Source of the DNA: Streptomyces sp. SID13726
GTDB lineage: Bacteria > Actinomycetota > Actinomycetes > Streptomycetales > Streptomycetaceae
NCBI RefSeq assembly: GCF_010548375.1
Contig: NZ_JAAGLY010000003.1
Location: 833,078-897,077, forward strand
Direction: 5' to 3'
Length of the DNA stretch: 64,000 nt
In this document: in pieces, positions 15,953-25,129 of the stretch
How positions within the stretch are numbered: position 1 is the stretch's first letter
Layout of the letters: every line of letters begins with the position of its first letter
The notes under the pieces: generated by a model
What the model saw: only the letters and a program-made list of their open reading frames with translations
What the model was told of the DNA's origin: nothing
The model's database searches: none
Made by a program: the position numbers and the translations under genes

Positions 15953-18907
15953 TCAGACGGTCGGCTGCCGAGGCTCTCGGTCGAGGGCGCGCGCCAGTGC
16001 CGCTCGGGAGGAGATGTCGAGCTTGCGGTAGATGCGACCGAGGTGGGACTCGACCGTCCTGGTGCTGATGAAGAGCCGCTCCGCGATGTCCTTGGTGCGC
16101 CTGCCCTCCGCCGCGAGCTTCGCGATCTCCCGCTCCCGCTCGGTGAGGGTGGCCGACGCGGTCCAGCCGCCCAGCCCCTCCACCGTCGCAACCTCCGCAT
16201 CGGCAGTAGTAGTTGGGGTGGCCGGCGGCAGCAGCGCCCTGACCTTGGCGGCCTCGTCGTGGATCCGCTGCGCGCCGCGGGCACGGGCGACCCGTCCCGC
16301 CGTGTCGAGCCAGTCCAGCGCCCGTTGGGGGCCATGGGTCGCGCAAACCGAGGGCGCCCCGGTCACCAGGGTCCAGGCGTGCTCCACCGGCAGGCCCTCG
16401 CGGCGGAACGACTCCGCGCTCTCGTGGAACAGCCTTGCCGCCAGGCCGTGTTCGCCCTCGGCGGCAAGAAGCGCGGCCCGGGCCCTGCGTACGTACTGGT
16501 GCTGCACGGGCAGCCCCAACTGCTCGGCCACCGTCTCCCCCGCCACCGCCCAGCCGCGCGCGGCGTCGATGTCCCCGCACCGCAGAGCCGCTTCGCAGGC
16601 GAGGGCGAGCAAGGAGGGCTGCCAGACCGGCAGCAGCCGCTGCAACCGCGGGCCGCCCTGCTCGACGAGGGTGCGCAGACAGCCGGCCGGGTCGCCGCCG
16701 AGGAACTGGGCGCAGGCGCGCAGCCCGACCGCGACGGCCGCGCGCCAACCCCGCTTGCGCGAGGCGAGGGAGAACCCTTCCTCGGCGAGTTCGAGCAGCT
16801 TTTCGGTGTCCCGGCGTGGACGCGTCCAGAGCAGCCCGGTGGCCCGCAGGGTCATGGCGATCCCGGCGGCTTCGTCGGCGCCGCTCATCCTCGCGAGCAG
16901 TTCGGCCTCGGCGGCCCGGTGGCAGAGCGACTCCAACCGCCCTGTCATCTGGTCGAGATGACACAGGGCCACCAGTTGGTTGACCCGGATGAGCCTCCGG
17001 GTGGCGCCTGTGGTCGCCTGGAGTCCTCGTTCCAGATGCCGGTAGGAGTCGTGGAACCGTTCCTGGAACAACTCCGCGCAGCCCAGCATCGCCAGGACGT
17101 CGGGCAGGGTGACGGCGGCCGCGTCAGGCAGGGCGTCCACGATCCGCGCGCACTCGGTGACTTCAGCGACGGCCTCCGGCAGCAGGCCGAGCTGGGTGTC
17201 GCCGAGTGCGCCCAGGGCCCGGAGGTAGGGCACCGTCGGGTCCGCGTCCCCGGCGGCCTCCGCCGCCTCGCGAACGACGTCACGGGCCTCGCCGTAGGCG
17301 CCTCGGAACAGCTGAACACGCCCGTACGCGGTGACCAGTTCGGCCACCGACGCCGGCAGCGGAACCGGCAGCGGACGGGGTACGAGGTCGAGCTCCGTCC
17401 GGACCACGGCCTCGGCCTCCTGGTGGCGACCCAGCAGCCGCTCCAGCTCCCCGCAGACGGCGTAGGCGCTCTGCCGCAGCTCCTCGGAGAGATCCGACCG
17501 GTAGCGGAGCAGGTCGTGCACCAGTGAACGGGCCTCCTGGAGACGGCCCACGGCGCTGAGGGCGCGGCAGCAGTCGAGCACGAGAACGACCCGGGGAGCA
17601 CTGATCCTGTCCCCCGCGGGCAGGCTGTCGAGCGCCAGGCGCAGCCAACGGGCGGCGACGGCCGGGGAATGGGCCATCGCCTCTGCCGCGCCCTCGACGA
17701 GAACCTGCCGCGCCTCCGAACTCCCCGCGCCCACCAGGTACTCGGCCTGCCGGGCGCGTCGGAGCGCCGGTGCTCCTCGCGTGGTGAGCAACTCCAGTGC
17801 CTGTCCATGGGAGTTGGCGCGCAGGGCGGGCGAAGCGTGGGCCAGCGTGACATGGCCGAGGACCGGGTGCCGGAAGACGTAGCCACCGCCTCGGGGCAGT
17901 GCCCGTATCAAGTCCGCTTCGACGAGTTCGGTGAACGCTGCGACGGTCCGCTCCGGGCCCAGACCGGAGACCGCGGCGACGTCGTCCCACAGGAAGGGAT
18001 CCCCGAGTACGGCGGCGGCCTGGGCGGAGCGCGCGGCGTCAGCCGTGAGGGCGTCCAGCTCGGTGATGACGGAGGTGGCCTCCCGGAGCATGCCGTCCTG
18101 GTCCGGGCCTGCGCTCAGCGGCCACTCGTCCGGGTCCCACTTCGCCGCGACCAGGATCCGCAGCATCCGCGGGTTGCCGCCGCAGGCCGCGTGCAGTTGC
18201 TCGGTGTACGTGCCGTCGATCACGGGTGCGGTGGAGTCGCGCCACTGGGTGTACGCGTGGTCGCGAGCGGACGGGGAGACGGCGTCGGCGTGGGACCTTC
18301 CGGACCTTCCTCGGCCGAGGTGGGCGGATATCGCCCGGAGGTCCAACGGGGCCGGAGCGAGGCGGATCACCGAACCGGTCTCGGCTCCGTGGTCGAGCGC
18401 TTCCCTCAGTACCGGGCGGGACTGGCGTGGGCGGTGCGCCAACGCCAGCACGAACGGGCCGGGTGGGGGCGTCCGCACGAGCCGGGCCATCAGACGCGCG
18501 GACTGGTCGTCGTACAGATGGACGTTGTCGAGGACCAGGACGCCTCCGTGCCGCGCCGCCCAGCGCGTGAGCACGTCCCGCAGTTCGGCGTCCGTCTCGG
18601 GGCCGAGCGCCCGCGCAGTCGGGGCATCCCGCGCGTCCAGGGCGTCCCACACGTCCTCGACGACCTGGCCGGGCGGTGCGGAACCGTGCGCGGCGTGGGC
18701 TCGCGCCACGAGTGCCCCTGCTCGGGCCGCCCGCTCGGCGAGCTGCCCGAGCAGCGTGGTCTTTCCGATGCCCGGCTCACCGGTGATCTCCAGGACTGAT
18801 CCACGGCCGTCGGCGAGTTCCCCCACGACCGCGGTGAGACGCTCGGTCTGCGTCTGCGCGACGCCGAGTACGGCGCCGCTCTCCTGGACCGGATCCTTCA
18901 GGGCCAA
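15953..18907 (-). CDS. LuxR-family LAL-type transcriptional regulator
   Basis: A 984-residue large ATP-binding LuxR (LAL) regulator. It has an AAA/STAND ATPase N-terminus with Walker A ITGEPGIGKTT (residues 41-51) and Walker B GGVLVLDNVHL (121-131). A long helical TPR-like middle follows. The C-terminal LuxR helix-turn-helix (about 920-975) includes LTEREREIAKLAAEGR, DIAERLFISTRTVESHLGRI and YRKLDI. The start is TTG 18907 with GGAGG eight bases upstream. LAL proteins usually activate sugar or secondary-metabolite genes and bind ATP plus an effector. No biosynthetic cluster is adjacent, so its target is unknown. Confidence 0.93.
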   Translation of the reverse strand: MALKDPVQESGAVLGVAQTQTERLTAVVGELADGRGSVLEITGEPGIGKTTLLGQLAERAARAGALVARAHAAHGSAPPGQVVEDVWDALDARDAPTARALGPETDAELRDVLTRWAARHGGVLVLDNVHLYDDQSARLMARLVRTPPPGPFVLALAHRPRQSRPVLREALDHGAETGSVIRLAPAPLDLRAISAHLGRGRSGRSHADAVSPSARDHAYTQWRDSTAPVIDGTYTEQLHAACGGNPRMLRILVAAKWDPDEWPLSAGPDQDGMLREATSVITELDALTADAARSAQAAAVLGDPFLWDDVAAVSGLGPERTVAAFTELVEADLIRALPRGGGYVFRHPVLGHVTLAHASPALRANSHGQALELLTTRGAPALRRARQAEYLVGAGSSEARQVLVEGAAEAMAHSPAVAARWLRLALDSLPAGDRISAPRVVLVLDCCRALSAVGRLQEARSLVHDLLRYRSDLSEELRQSAYAVCGELERLLGRHQEAEAVVRTELDLVPRPLPVPLPASVAELVTAYGRVQLFRGAYGEARDVVREAAEAAGDADPTVPYLRALGALGDTQLGLLPEAVAEVTECARIVDALPDAAAVTLPDVLAMLGCAELFQERFHDSYRHLERGLQATTGATRRLIRVNQLVALCHLDQMTGRLESLCHRAAEAELLARMSGADEAAGIAMTLRATGLLWTRPRRDTEKLLELAEEGFSLASRKRGWRAAVAVGLRACAQFLGGDPAGCLRTLVEQGGPRLQRLLPVWQPSLLALACEAALRCGDIDAARGWAVAGETVAEQLGLPVQHQYVRRARAALLAAEGEHGLAARLFHESAESFRREGLPVEHAWTLVTGAPSVCATHGPQRALDWLDTAGRVARARGAQRIHDEAAKVRALLPPATPTTTADAEVATVEGLGGWTASATLTEREREIAKLAAEGRRTKDIAERLFISTRTVESHLGRIYRKLDISSRAALARALDREPRQPTV

Positions 18908-19393
18908 GCGATCCTCCAGCCTCCACCCTCTGTCGTCGATTCGGATATTAAGCCATCACATCAGCCGACTTGAGGCTTGAAACCGTGGTCCCGCCTGTGA
19001 AGTGACGGCGGCCAGCGGGCGGTTGACCGACCCTGCGTGGCTGGTGCACGGCGACCCGGAGGCGGTCCTCGCGGGCCTGGACGGTGCTGCCGGACAGATG
19101 GAGGCGCTGGCGGTGCTGCTCGATGGGCGACCGGTCGTGGTCGGCTCCTGTGTCGACGACGATGGTGAACAGACGTCACCTCGTAGCCACCGGCGACGGC
19201 GACTGCCTTGGTTTTCAAGCCGGCCTTCAGGGCGGGACGGCGACGGAGATCACCTTCGCCGCCCGCGGCCACGGGGCACCTCGCCCGAACGGCCACGGTC
19301 CCGCGCGGGCCGCTCCGAACGTCTCGCCCTTTCGGCTGACCCGCCGGGACCCGCTGTACGACCCAGCGGACCCGCGGGACACCCCGTACCGGA
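18908..19393. other. gene-poor intergenic stretch, possible decayed coding DNA
   Basis: 486 bp between the LuxR and decarboxylase genes. The first 50 bp, upstream of the LuxR gene, are AT-rich (GATATTAAGCC) and probably hold its promoter. The rest is GC-rich with several overlapping open frames but no convincing start with ribosome binding site. One plus-strand frame (about 19020-19160, LTDPAWLVHGDPEAVL) looks protein-like but leads nowhere. I assign no gene. Confidence 0.5.
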
Positions 19394-20770
19394 TCAGCGC
19401 GCCCGCACAAGCTCCTCGACCCGTGCGTGGAGATGCTCCACATGGTCTTCGGACTCCGGCTTCATCAGAACGCTGCGCAGGATCCGCGCCCCGTCGCCAT
19501 CGGCGTCCGCGTCCGCGGTGACCTTCGGATGGCGTGCCGAGAACGCCGTACGGTCCGCCTTGAGCGTGCTCAGGAACACCGGGTCGTCGCTGTCCATCCC
19601 GGCCCTCAGGACATCCGCCGAGGCCGTGTCGATCGCGCTCAGCGTGGTGGGTTCGACCAGCGGGAAGTAGCTGACGATGTCCAACTCGGGCCGCTGGTAC
19701 AGCTCCAGGAAGTTGGACGACGTGATCAGGTCGGACCAGCGCAGGGCGGCGCGTCGGCCCGCGGCCAGCACCTGGCCGAGGCCGGCGGGTGTGGGCGGGA
19801 GGAGTTGGAAGGTGAGCCACAGGGCGGCGGCCGAGGCACCGGCCCGTGAGCACTCCAGGCTGATCTCGCCGAGGTGGAGCTCGCTGGACGTGAAATAGGT
19901 GTACGGAGAGTCGTGGAGGTAGAAGCGGCCCACCCCGGGGTCGCGGAAGAGTACGGCGCCGCAGCCGTAGGGCTGGAGTCCGTGCTTGTGCGGGTCGATC
20001 ACGACCGAGTCGCACTCGGCGATCGCACGCCAGGGCCCGGCGGGGATGCCTTCGGGGCCCTCGGCACCGGCCAGCAGGGTGAAGAAGCCTCCGTAGGCGG
20101 CGTCGACGTGGAGCCGGACGCCGTGGCGCTCGCGCAGGGCGAGGGCCTGGTCGACGGGGTCGACGGCGCCGAGGCCGGTGGTGCCCGCGGTGAGCACCAC
20201 CGTGCCCACCTCGCCGCCGCGCAGGATGTCCTCCAGGGCGTCGAGGCTCATGCGGCCGCGGTCGTCGGTGGGGACCGGATAGCCCTTCATGCCGAGGACG
20301 CGGCACATCCGGCCGTGGGTGTAGTGGGCGTCGGCGCTGTAGGCGATCCCCTGGCCGGGGTGCAGTTCCCGGGCGATGAACAGTGCTTCCAGGTTGGCGA
20401 TGGTGCCGCTGGTGGTGAGGTGGCCGAGGTGGGTGTCGTAGCCGAACATCGTGGCCAGTCGCGCGACGACCTCGCGCTCCATCCGGGCGGTGGCGGGGCC
20501 GCCGTCGAGGGCGTGGTTGTTGGGGTTGATCAGCATGGCGGTGAGGTAGCCGACCACGGCCGCGGGGTGCGGGGGCTTGAGCATCTGGCCCGCGTAGTGC
20601 GGGTGGAAGAAGGGGTAGTTGTCGCCCAGGCGTCCCGTGAACTCCTGGAAGGCGGCGGCGAAGCGGTCGTCGTCGACGTGGAGTGACGGGTGGGGCCGGT
20701 AGGGGCCGTATCCGTCGGCCCACTCCTGTATCGCTTCGGTGGCTCGGCCCAGCCAGTGCTGTAGGTCCAT
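19394..20770 (-). CDS. PLP-dependent group II amino-acid decarboxylase
   Basis: A 458-residue pyridoxal-phosphate enzyme of the group II decarboxylase family (glutamate, diaminobutyrate and aromatic amino-acid decarboxylases). The substrate/PLP stacking histidine is in YSADAHYTHGRM, the PLP aspartate in LHVDAAYGGFF, and the Schiff-base lysine in VVIDPHKHGLQPYG. The length fits the family. It would release CO2 from an amino acid to give an amine; the substrate is not determinable here. It is divergent from a MarR gene, and the 121-bp gap holds a repeat-type operator, so MarR control is likely. Confidence 0.93.
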   Translation of the reverse strand: MDLQHWLGRATEAIQEWADGYGPYRPHPSLHVDDDRFAAAFQEFTGRLGDNYPFFHPHYAGQMLKPPHPAAVVGYLTAMLINPNNHALDGGPATARMEREVVARLATMFGYDTHLGHLTTSGTIANLEALFIARELHPGQGIAYSADAHYTHGRMCRVLGMKGYPVPTDDRGRMSLDALEDILRGGEVGTVVLTAGTTGLGAVDPVDQALALRERHGVRLHVDAAYGGFFTLLAGAEGPEGIPAGPWRAIAECDSVVIDPHKHGLQPYGCGAVLFRDPGVGRFYLHDSPYTYFTSSELHLGEISLECSRAGASAAALWLTFQLLPPTPAGLGQVLAAGRRAALRWSDLITSSNFLELYQRPELDIVSYFPLVEPTTLSAIDTASADVLRAGMDSDDPVFLSTLKADRTAFSARHPKVTADADADGDGARILRSVLMKPESEDHVEHLHARVEELVRAR

Positions 20771-20820
20771 GGGTCTTCCCTTCCACGCGGCTCCCTCAGA
20801 GGGAGACAGCGTAGAACTTC

Positions 20821-20856
20821 ATTGACCACTCAGCAATTGACTAGTCAGTAATTGAG
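20821..20856. promoter_or_regulatory. tandem 15-bp repeat and palindrome, probable MarR operator
   Basis: ATTGACCACTCAGCA and ATTGACTAGTCAGTA are head-to-tail 15-bp repeats followed by ATTGAG. They include a perfect palindrome TGACTAGTCA (20838-20847) inside the larger CAATT...AATTG pattern. The site sits between the decarboxylase and MarR genes in an otherwise GC-rich region. Confidence 0.65.
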
Positions 20857-20891
20857 ACGGCAGTAGGTGAGGAGGCAGTAAAGTCGGATGA

Positions 20892-21374
20892 ATGAACGCC
20901 CGCAACCCACAGAGCGACGAAGCGGCCCTCGCCGCCAACAGCCCGCGCGTGCACGACTTCGGGCTGCTGATCAAGGCCGCCACCCGCCTGGAACAGCGGA
21001 TCGACACCGCTCTGCGGCGCGAGTGCGGGATCGGCCACACCATGTTCGAGGTCCTCATCCGGCTCGGCCGACAGCCGGGCGAAGAGGTCTCGCAGCGCGA
21101 ACTCGCCGACGACCTCACCCTGACCAGCAGCGGCATCACCCGCCTGATCGACCGCATGGAGGAGGCAGGCCTGGTGTCCCGCGTGCCGTCACCCGGGGAC
21201 CGCCGAAGCGTCCTGGTGGAACCGACCGACCACGGCCACACCGTGTTCCTCCGGGCCGCCGCCGTGCACGCGCAGGTCATCGAGCGGTTCTTCATCGCAC
21301 CCGTGAGCGGGGAGGACTACGGGCGGCTGACGAAGTCGCTGGGCGAGATCAACAGGGCGCTGCGGGAGTCGTAG
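20892..21374 (+). CDS. MarR family transcriptional regulator
   Basis: A 160-residue MarR winged-helix regulator: VSQRELADDLTLTSSGITRL is the recognition helix region and RMEEAGLVSRV, then PGDRRSVLVEPT, form the wing with the D-x-R signature. It starts at ATG 20892. Its promoter region carries a repeat operator shared with the divergent decarboxylase gene, so it probably represses both. Its 3' end overlaps the convergent glycosyltransferase gene by 26 bp. Confidence 0.93.
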   Translation: MNARNPQSDEAALAANSPRVHDFGLLIKAATRLEQRIDTALRRECGIGHTMFEVLIRLGRQPGEEVSQRELADDLTLTSSGITRLIDRMEEAGLVSRVPSPGDRRSVLVEPTDHGHTVFLRAAAVHAQVIERFFIAPVSGEDYGRLTKSLGEINRALRES

Positions 21375-22791
21375 GGCGGCTCCCGCCGAAGTGCCTCCAC
21401 CTCACCCTCGACCGCACGCAGGCACCGACGCCGACCACGACCGCCGCGGCGCCGTACGCCCAGGCCTGCACGGGAAAGCCGGGCAGGAGACCGCCGCCCA
21501 GGTACAGCGCGGTGCCGGCGAGGGTGATGGTGAGCCATTCCCAGCGGCCGTCCAGGGCCACGAGAGCGATCACGAGCAGGGAGTACCAGGGGTAGCTCGG
21601 GGAGAAGAGGAGCAGCGCCGTGCCGGTGAGCAGCAGGGCGCCGCGCCAGGGACGGTCCGGGTCCCCGCGCCGCCACACGTACACGCCGATCACCACCAGG
21701 ACGACGGCCGCGGCCACTCCCGCGGCGGCGTCCGGCAGCAGGAGCCGCAGCAGGGCGAAACGGCGTACGTGGCCGGGCTCGTACCCCTCTTCATGGAGAT
21801 AGCCGGGGAGGTAGCCGAGCACGCCGGGTCCGGACATCGCGACGTACGGCAGGTAGGCGAGTACGACCGTGGCGATCAGCGCCCCTGTCACCCGCAGGAC
21901 GCGGGCCGGGCCGCGCTGTCCGGACAGGGCCCCGGGCAGGGCCAGAACGGGCAGGAGTTTTACGGCGATCGCGGCGCCGAGCAGCGCGCCGCGGCGGGCC
22001 CCCGCGGTGGCCGTGCCCATGGCGAGCACGAGGAACAGGACGCCGAGGGTGTCGATGTGGGCGTTGTTCACCGCCTCCAGGGCGATCGCCGGGCACCATG
22101 CCCACAGGGCGGCCCGGGCCGGAGCCCGCCGTGGGTCACCTCGGCGGCGCAGAACGCGGAGCAGGGCCAGGGTCGTACCGAAGGCCAGGACCGCGCCGCC
22201 GACCTGGAGCGGCTTGTGACGGCTGTCCGGTGGGGACAGCGCGTGCACGGCGAGGTACCAGCCCTCGGCGACCGGTGGATAGATGGTGGGGACGGTGGGC
22301 CGGTTGATGCGGACGCACAGGCCGGTGCCGGTCCGGGTGAGCCCCCATCCCTCGCACTTGTCCAGGGTGGGGAACAGCCACTGGTCGCGCAGGCGGGCGA
22401 GTTCGGGTGCGGCGGGCGGATGCGCGTAGGGGGAGATTCCGGCGGCCTGGACCCGACCGTCCCAGGCGTAGCGGTACATGTCGTTGCTGGTGCGTGGCTG
22501 CGCGGTGAGCCCGGCCAGGGCGACGGCGGCCGAGCCGATCAGGACGAGGACGGTCGCGGCACGGGCCGGAAGCCTGCGTACGGTCCGCACGGCGGCGGCG
22601 AACAGGGCCCAGGCCACGGCGTATCCGGCCAGCAGCCAGCCGGACTCGCCCTTGTTGTCGCCGGCCTGGAGGGTCACGACGATCACCGCGGTCAGGGCCG
22701 CGAGGAGGAGCGCGGTTCCGGCGATCCGCACGGGCGCGGTGGGGTGCGTGGACGGGGGTGCAGGGCGCTGTCGGGACAAGGTGGTGGTCAT
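21349..22791 (-). CDS. polyprenol-phosphate-mannose-type (GT87-like) membrane glycosyltransferase
   Basis: A 480-residue integral membrane protein with about 11-12 hydrophobic segments. The external-loop region DMYRYAWDGRVQAAGISPYAH is typical of GT-C mannosyltransferases (GT87-like), and APELARLRD and a GWYLAVHAL helix follow. Such enzymes transfer mannose from polyprenyl phosphate on the outer face of the membrane. I chose ATG 22791, which overlaps the stop of the upstream methyltransferase gene (ATGA). It is the last of four coupled genes: GT2, DUF2064, methyltransferase, this one. Confidence 0.85.
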   Translation of the reverse strand: MTTTLSRQRPAPPSTHPTAPVRIAGTALLLAALTAVIVVTLQAGDNKGESGWLLAGYAVAWALFAAAVRTVRRLPARAATVLVLIGSAAVALAGLTAQPRTSNDMYRYAWDGRVQAAGISPYAHPPAAPELARLRDQWLFPTLDKCEGWGLTRTGTGLCVRINRPTVPTIYPPVAEGWYLAVHALSPPDSRHKPLQVGGAVLAFGTTLALLRVLRRRGDPRRAPARAALWAWCPAIALEAVNNAHIDTLGVLFLVLAMGTATAGARRGALLGAAIAVKLLPVLALPGALSGQRGPARVLRVTGALIATVVLAYLPYVAMSGPGVLGYLPGYLHEEGYEPGHVRRFALLRLLLPDAAAGVAAAVVLVVIGVYVWRRGDPDRPWRGALLLTGTALLLFSPSYPWYSLLVIALVALDGRWEWLTITLAGTALYLGGGLLPGFPVQAWAYGAAAVVVGVGACVRSRVRWRHFGGSRPTTPAAPC

Positions 22792-23597
22792 GGGCGGATG
22801 TGGCCTTCGTGCGGTACGGGGGCGGGTAGGGCGTGGAGGCCCGTGTGCGGTACGGGCGCGGGTACGGCGTGGAGGCCCGTGTGCGGGCGGCGGAGTTCCA
22901 GGAAAGCGCGGCCGTCGGTGGTCCAACTGCCGGTGGAGAGCCATCCGTTGGCGTCGGCGGCGCGCAGGAGGGCGGTGGTGCCGACGCGGGCCCACGGGAA
23001 GGGGCGCCCGTGTCGGCCGTCGCCGTCCTCAACGCGGACGACGAGGCGTTCGTCCACGTCCTGCGGGGTGGCTTCGGCCAGCAGGCGGCCTCCCGGTCGG
23101 AGCAGGTCGTACAGGCGGGCGAGCAGTGCCGTCGGATCGCCGCCGATGCCGACGTTGCCGTCCATCAGCAGGGCCGTGGTCCAGCGGCCCTCCCTGGGCA
23201 GCCGGTCGAAGACGGACCGGCGCAGAGCGGTTCCGCCGTGCCGGCGGGTGCGCGCGACGGCGGCCGGGCTGACGTCCACGCCGAGTGCCGGTACGCCCAC
23301 GGCGGCGAGCGCGGCCACCAGGCGTCCCGGGCCGCAGCCGACGTCCAGGACGGGTCCCCGGCAGCGGTGCAGTACGGCCATGTCGGCGGCGTCGGGTGCG
23401 GCGCAGAAGCGCTCCACGTCCAGGGGCAGCAGTGCGGTCGCCGCGTCGGGACCCGGTGTGACGCGGCGCAGGAACAGCGGGCCACGGCCGGTGTGCAGTG
23501 CGCGACCGTAGAGGTCGTCCGACCAGGGCTCCCCTGGTTCGGCGTGCCCCAGAGGGTACGGACCGGCCACGGCCGTCCCCGCAGCCGTAGCGCTCAT
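22788..23597 (-). CDS. class I SAM-dependent methyltransferase
   Basis: A 269-residue Rossmann methyltransferase: motif I VLDVGCGPGRLVAALA near residue 82, then GVDVSPAAVARTRR and LYDLLRPGGRLLAEA. The C-terminus has a 12-residue tandem repeat (PHTGLHAVPAPV twice, then PHEG), encoded by 36-bp DNA repeats at about 22805-22885. The first 240 residues form the normal fold, so the repeat is an added tail. Start and stop overlap both neighbours by 4 bp. The substrate may be the glycolipid or sugar made by the surrounding glycosyltransferases; this is inference. Confidence 0.9.
   Translation of the reverse strand: MSATAAGTAVAGPYPLGHAEPGEPWSDDLYGRALHTGRGPLFLRRVTPGPDAATALLPLDVERFCAAPDAADMAVLHRCRGPVLDVGCGPGRLVAALAAVGVPALGVDVSPAAVARTRRHGGTALRRSVFDRLPREGRWTTALLMDGNVGIGGDPTALLARLYDLLRPGGRLLAEATPQDVDERLVVRVEDGDGRHGRPFPWARVGTTALLRAADANGWLSTGSWTTDGRAFLELRRPHTGLHAVPAPVPHTGLHALPAPVPHEGHIRP
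22805..22885. repeat. 36-bp tandem repeat inside the methyltransferase 3' end
   Basis: Two copies of a 36-bp unit (GTGCGGTACGGG...GGAGGCCCGT) with few differences, plus part of a third, encode the repeated 12-residue tail of the methyltransferase. Confidence 0.75.
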
Positions 23598-24259
23598 CGG
23601 ACCGTCTCCGCCGGCAGGGCGAGGGAAGCGAGTGCGGCGGCGAAGCGGGAGCCGGGCGCACAGGAGGTGACGACCGAGGCCGCGTCGGCGGCGGTGTCCA
23701 CGTCACGGAGCGTCGGCAGGTCACCGACGGTCAGTCCCGCCGCCACGAGCCTGCGGCGCTGAACGGCTCCGGTGCGCTCGGTGGACATCGGGACGCCCCG
23801 GACGAGGGCGCCGCCGCGGACCGGGTCGGCGAAGCCCAGGGCCCAGAACCCGCCGTCGGCCGCCGGGCCGAACCACGCGTCGTGCCCGTCGCGGCCGACG
23901 CCGGCCAGCAGGTCCGGGCTGAGCTGCGGGGTGTCCATGCCGACCAGGAGCGCCGGGCCGCTGTCGCACTGTTCGAAGGCGGCGGCGAGGCGTTCGTCGA
24001 GGCCGCCGTCCGTCTGAGGCACGACCTCGAATCCGGGCGGGAGCCAGTGGCCGGGCGCTCCGTCGAGGACGAGAACCCGGCGCCGCGCGGGGACTTGGAG
24101 GATCGTGTGGAGCGTGTCGGTCAGCGCGGCCTCGGCCAGGACGGCCGCCTCCTCGGGGCTGTAGGGAGGGGTGAGACGGGTCTTGACCCGTCCCGGCACC
24201 GGCTCCTTCGCGATGACCAGCAAGGTGGCCGAACCTCCGGCCCTCGAAAGGGAGTTCAT
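23594..24259 (-). CDS. DUF2064 / TIGR04282-type glycosyltransferase-like protein
   Basis: A 221-residue protein with a nucleotide-diphospho-sugar transferase fold: LLVIAKEPVPGRVKTRLTPP at the N-terminus, then GPALLVGMDTPQLSP and WFGPAADGGFWALGF. This matches the DUF2064 family, often found next to GT2 glycosyltransferases. The biochemical activity of the family is not established. It overlaps both neighbours by 4 bp in the operon. Confidence 0.88.
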   Translation of the reverse strand: MNSLSRAGGSATLLVIAKEPVPGRVKTRLTPPYSPEEAAVLAEAALTDTLHTILQVPARRRVLVLDGAPGHWLPPGFEVVPQTDGGLDERLAAAFEQCDSGPALLVGMDTPQLSPDLLAGVGRDGHDAWFGPAADGGFWALGFADPVRGGALVRGVPMSTERTGAVQRRRLVAAGLTVGDLPTLRDVDTAADAASVVTSCAPGSRFAAALASLALPAETVR

Positions 24260-25017
24260 CGGACGGCTCCCGTAACTCGCGTGCCCGACGCCGGAGTCGG
24301 GGTGGCGGCCGGCCGCTCGGCGAGAACCGCCCGCATGTCGCGTACGGCCTGCCAGGTGCCGCGCCAGGTGCCGGTGACCTTCGAGCGGCCCGTACGCGGG
24401 TGGTAGGGCGTGTCGGTCTCCGTCACCCGCCAGCCGGCGTCGGCGGCGCGGACGACCATCTGGAGCGGGTAGCCGGAGCGCCGGTCGGTCAGCCCGAGGC
24501 CCAGCAGCGCCTCCCTGCGGGCCGCGCGCATCGGGCCCAGGTCGTGCAGGCGCAGTCCGGTGCGGCGGCGGACCAGTCGGGCGAGTTCCAGGTTGGCCAG
24601 GCGGGCATGCAGGGGCCAGGCGCCCAGGGCTGTGGGCCTGCGGCGGCCGAGGACCAGGTCGGCGGTTCCGTCGAGGACGGGGGCGGCGACGGCGGGCAGC
24701 AGGGCGGGGTCAAGGGAGGCGTCGCAGTCGCAGAAGCAGACCGTGTCGGCGGTGGCGGCGGCCAGGCCCGCGTGGCAGGCGGCGCCGAAGCCGCGCCGGG
24801 GTTCGTGGACGACGTACGCGCCCAACTGCCGTGCGATGTCGGGCGATCCGTCGGTGGAACCGTTGTCGACGACGATGGCCCGCCAGCCGGGCGGGATGCG
24901 TTCCAGTACCCAGGGCAGGGCCTCGGCCTCGTCGAGGCAGGGCAGCACGACGTCCACGGAAAAAGGGGGCGTCACGAGGGAAGGGGGAGTTTCGAGGGAA
25001 GGGGAAGTCTCGATCAC
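24256..25017 (-). CDS. family 2 glycosyltransferase
   Basis: A 253-residue GT2 enzyme (GT-A fold): VDVVLPCLDEAEALPWVLER, then VVDNGSTDGSPDIAR, and the DxD-type CDCDASLDPALL. It lacks C-terminal membrane helices, unlike polyprenyl-phosphate glycosyltransferases with membrane anchors. I chose GTG 25017 with GGGTGAG upstream. The N-terminus carries a short repeated SLETPPSLVTPP segment. It is first of the four-gene operon and divergent from the response-regulator gene 112 bp away, so the two share a regulatory region. Confidence 0.9.
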   Translation of the reverse strand: MIETSPSLETPPSLVTPPFSVDVVLPCLDEAEALPWVLERIPPGWRAIVVDNGSTDGSPDIARQLGAYVVHEPRRGFGAACHAGLAAATADTVCFCDCDASLDPALLPAVAAPVLDGTADLVLGRRRPTALGAWPLHARLANLELARLVRRRTGLRLHDLGPMRAARREALLGLGLTDRRSGYPLQMVVRAADAGWRVTETDTPYHPRTGRSKVTGTWRGTWQAVRDMRAVLAERPAATPTPASGTRVTGAVR

Positions 25018-25045
25018 GCAACTCACCCTACGGACGCAAAATGGG

Positions 25046-25072
25046 CATAAGGGATTCAGCGTCCTTACGGAA
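25046..25072. promoter_or_regulatory. candidate response-regulator site (CTTACG motif) between GT2 operon and two-component system
   Basis: CATAAGGG (25046-25053) and CCTTACGGAAC (25063-25073) lie in the divergent promoter region. The same CGTAAG/CTTACG core, often with GTTCC next to it, recurs upstream of neighbouring genes at 28189, 28832, 28843, 30448 and 31829. Confidence 0.4.
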
Positions 25073-25129
25073 CTCTGACGTCGACCCCGGCCTCCGCCTG
25101 CGGCGCTCTCCCGGTGTGAGACTCGTGGG

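Noticed and set aside
18908..19393. Possible transposase relic
   Set aside because: Neither strand shows a recognisable DDE motif or terminal inverted repeats; the protein-like pieces are too short to assign.
15953..19393. Secondary-metabolite cluster suggested by the LAL regulator
   Set aside because: No polyketide, peptide or terpene synthase genes are near it; the neighbours are a decarboxylase and sugar genes.
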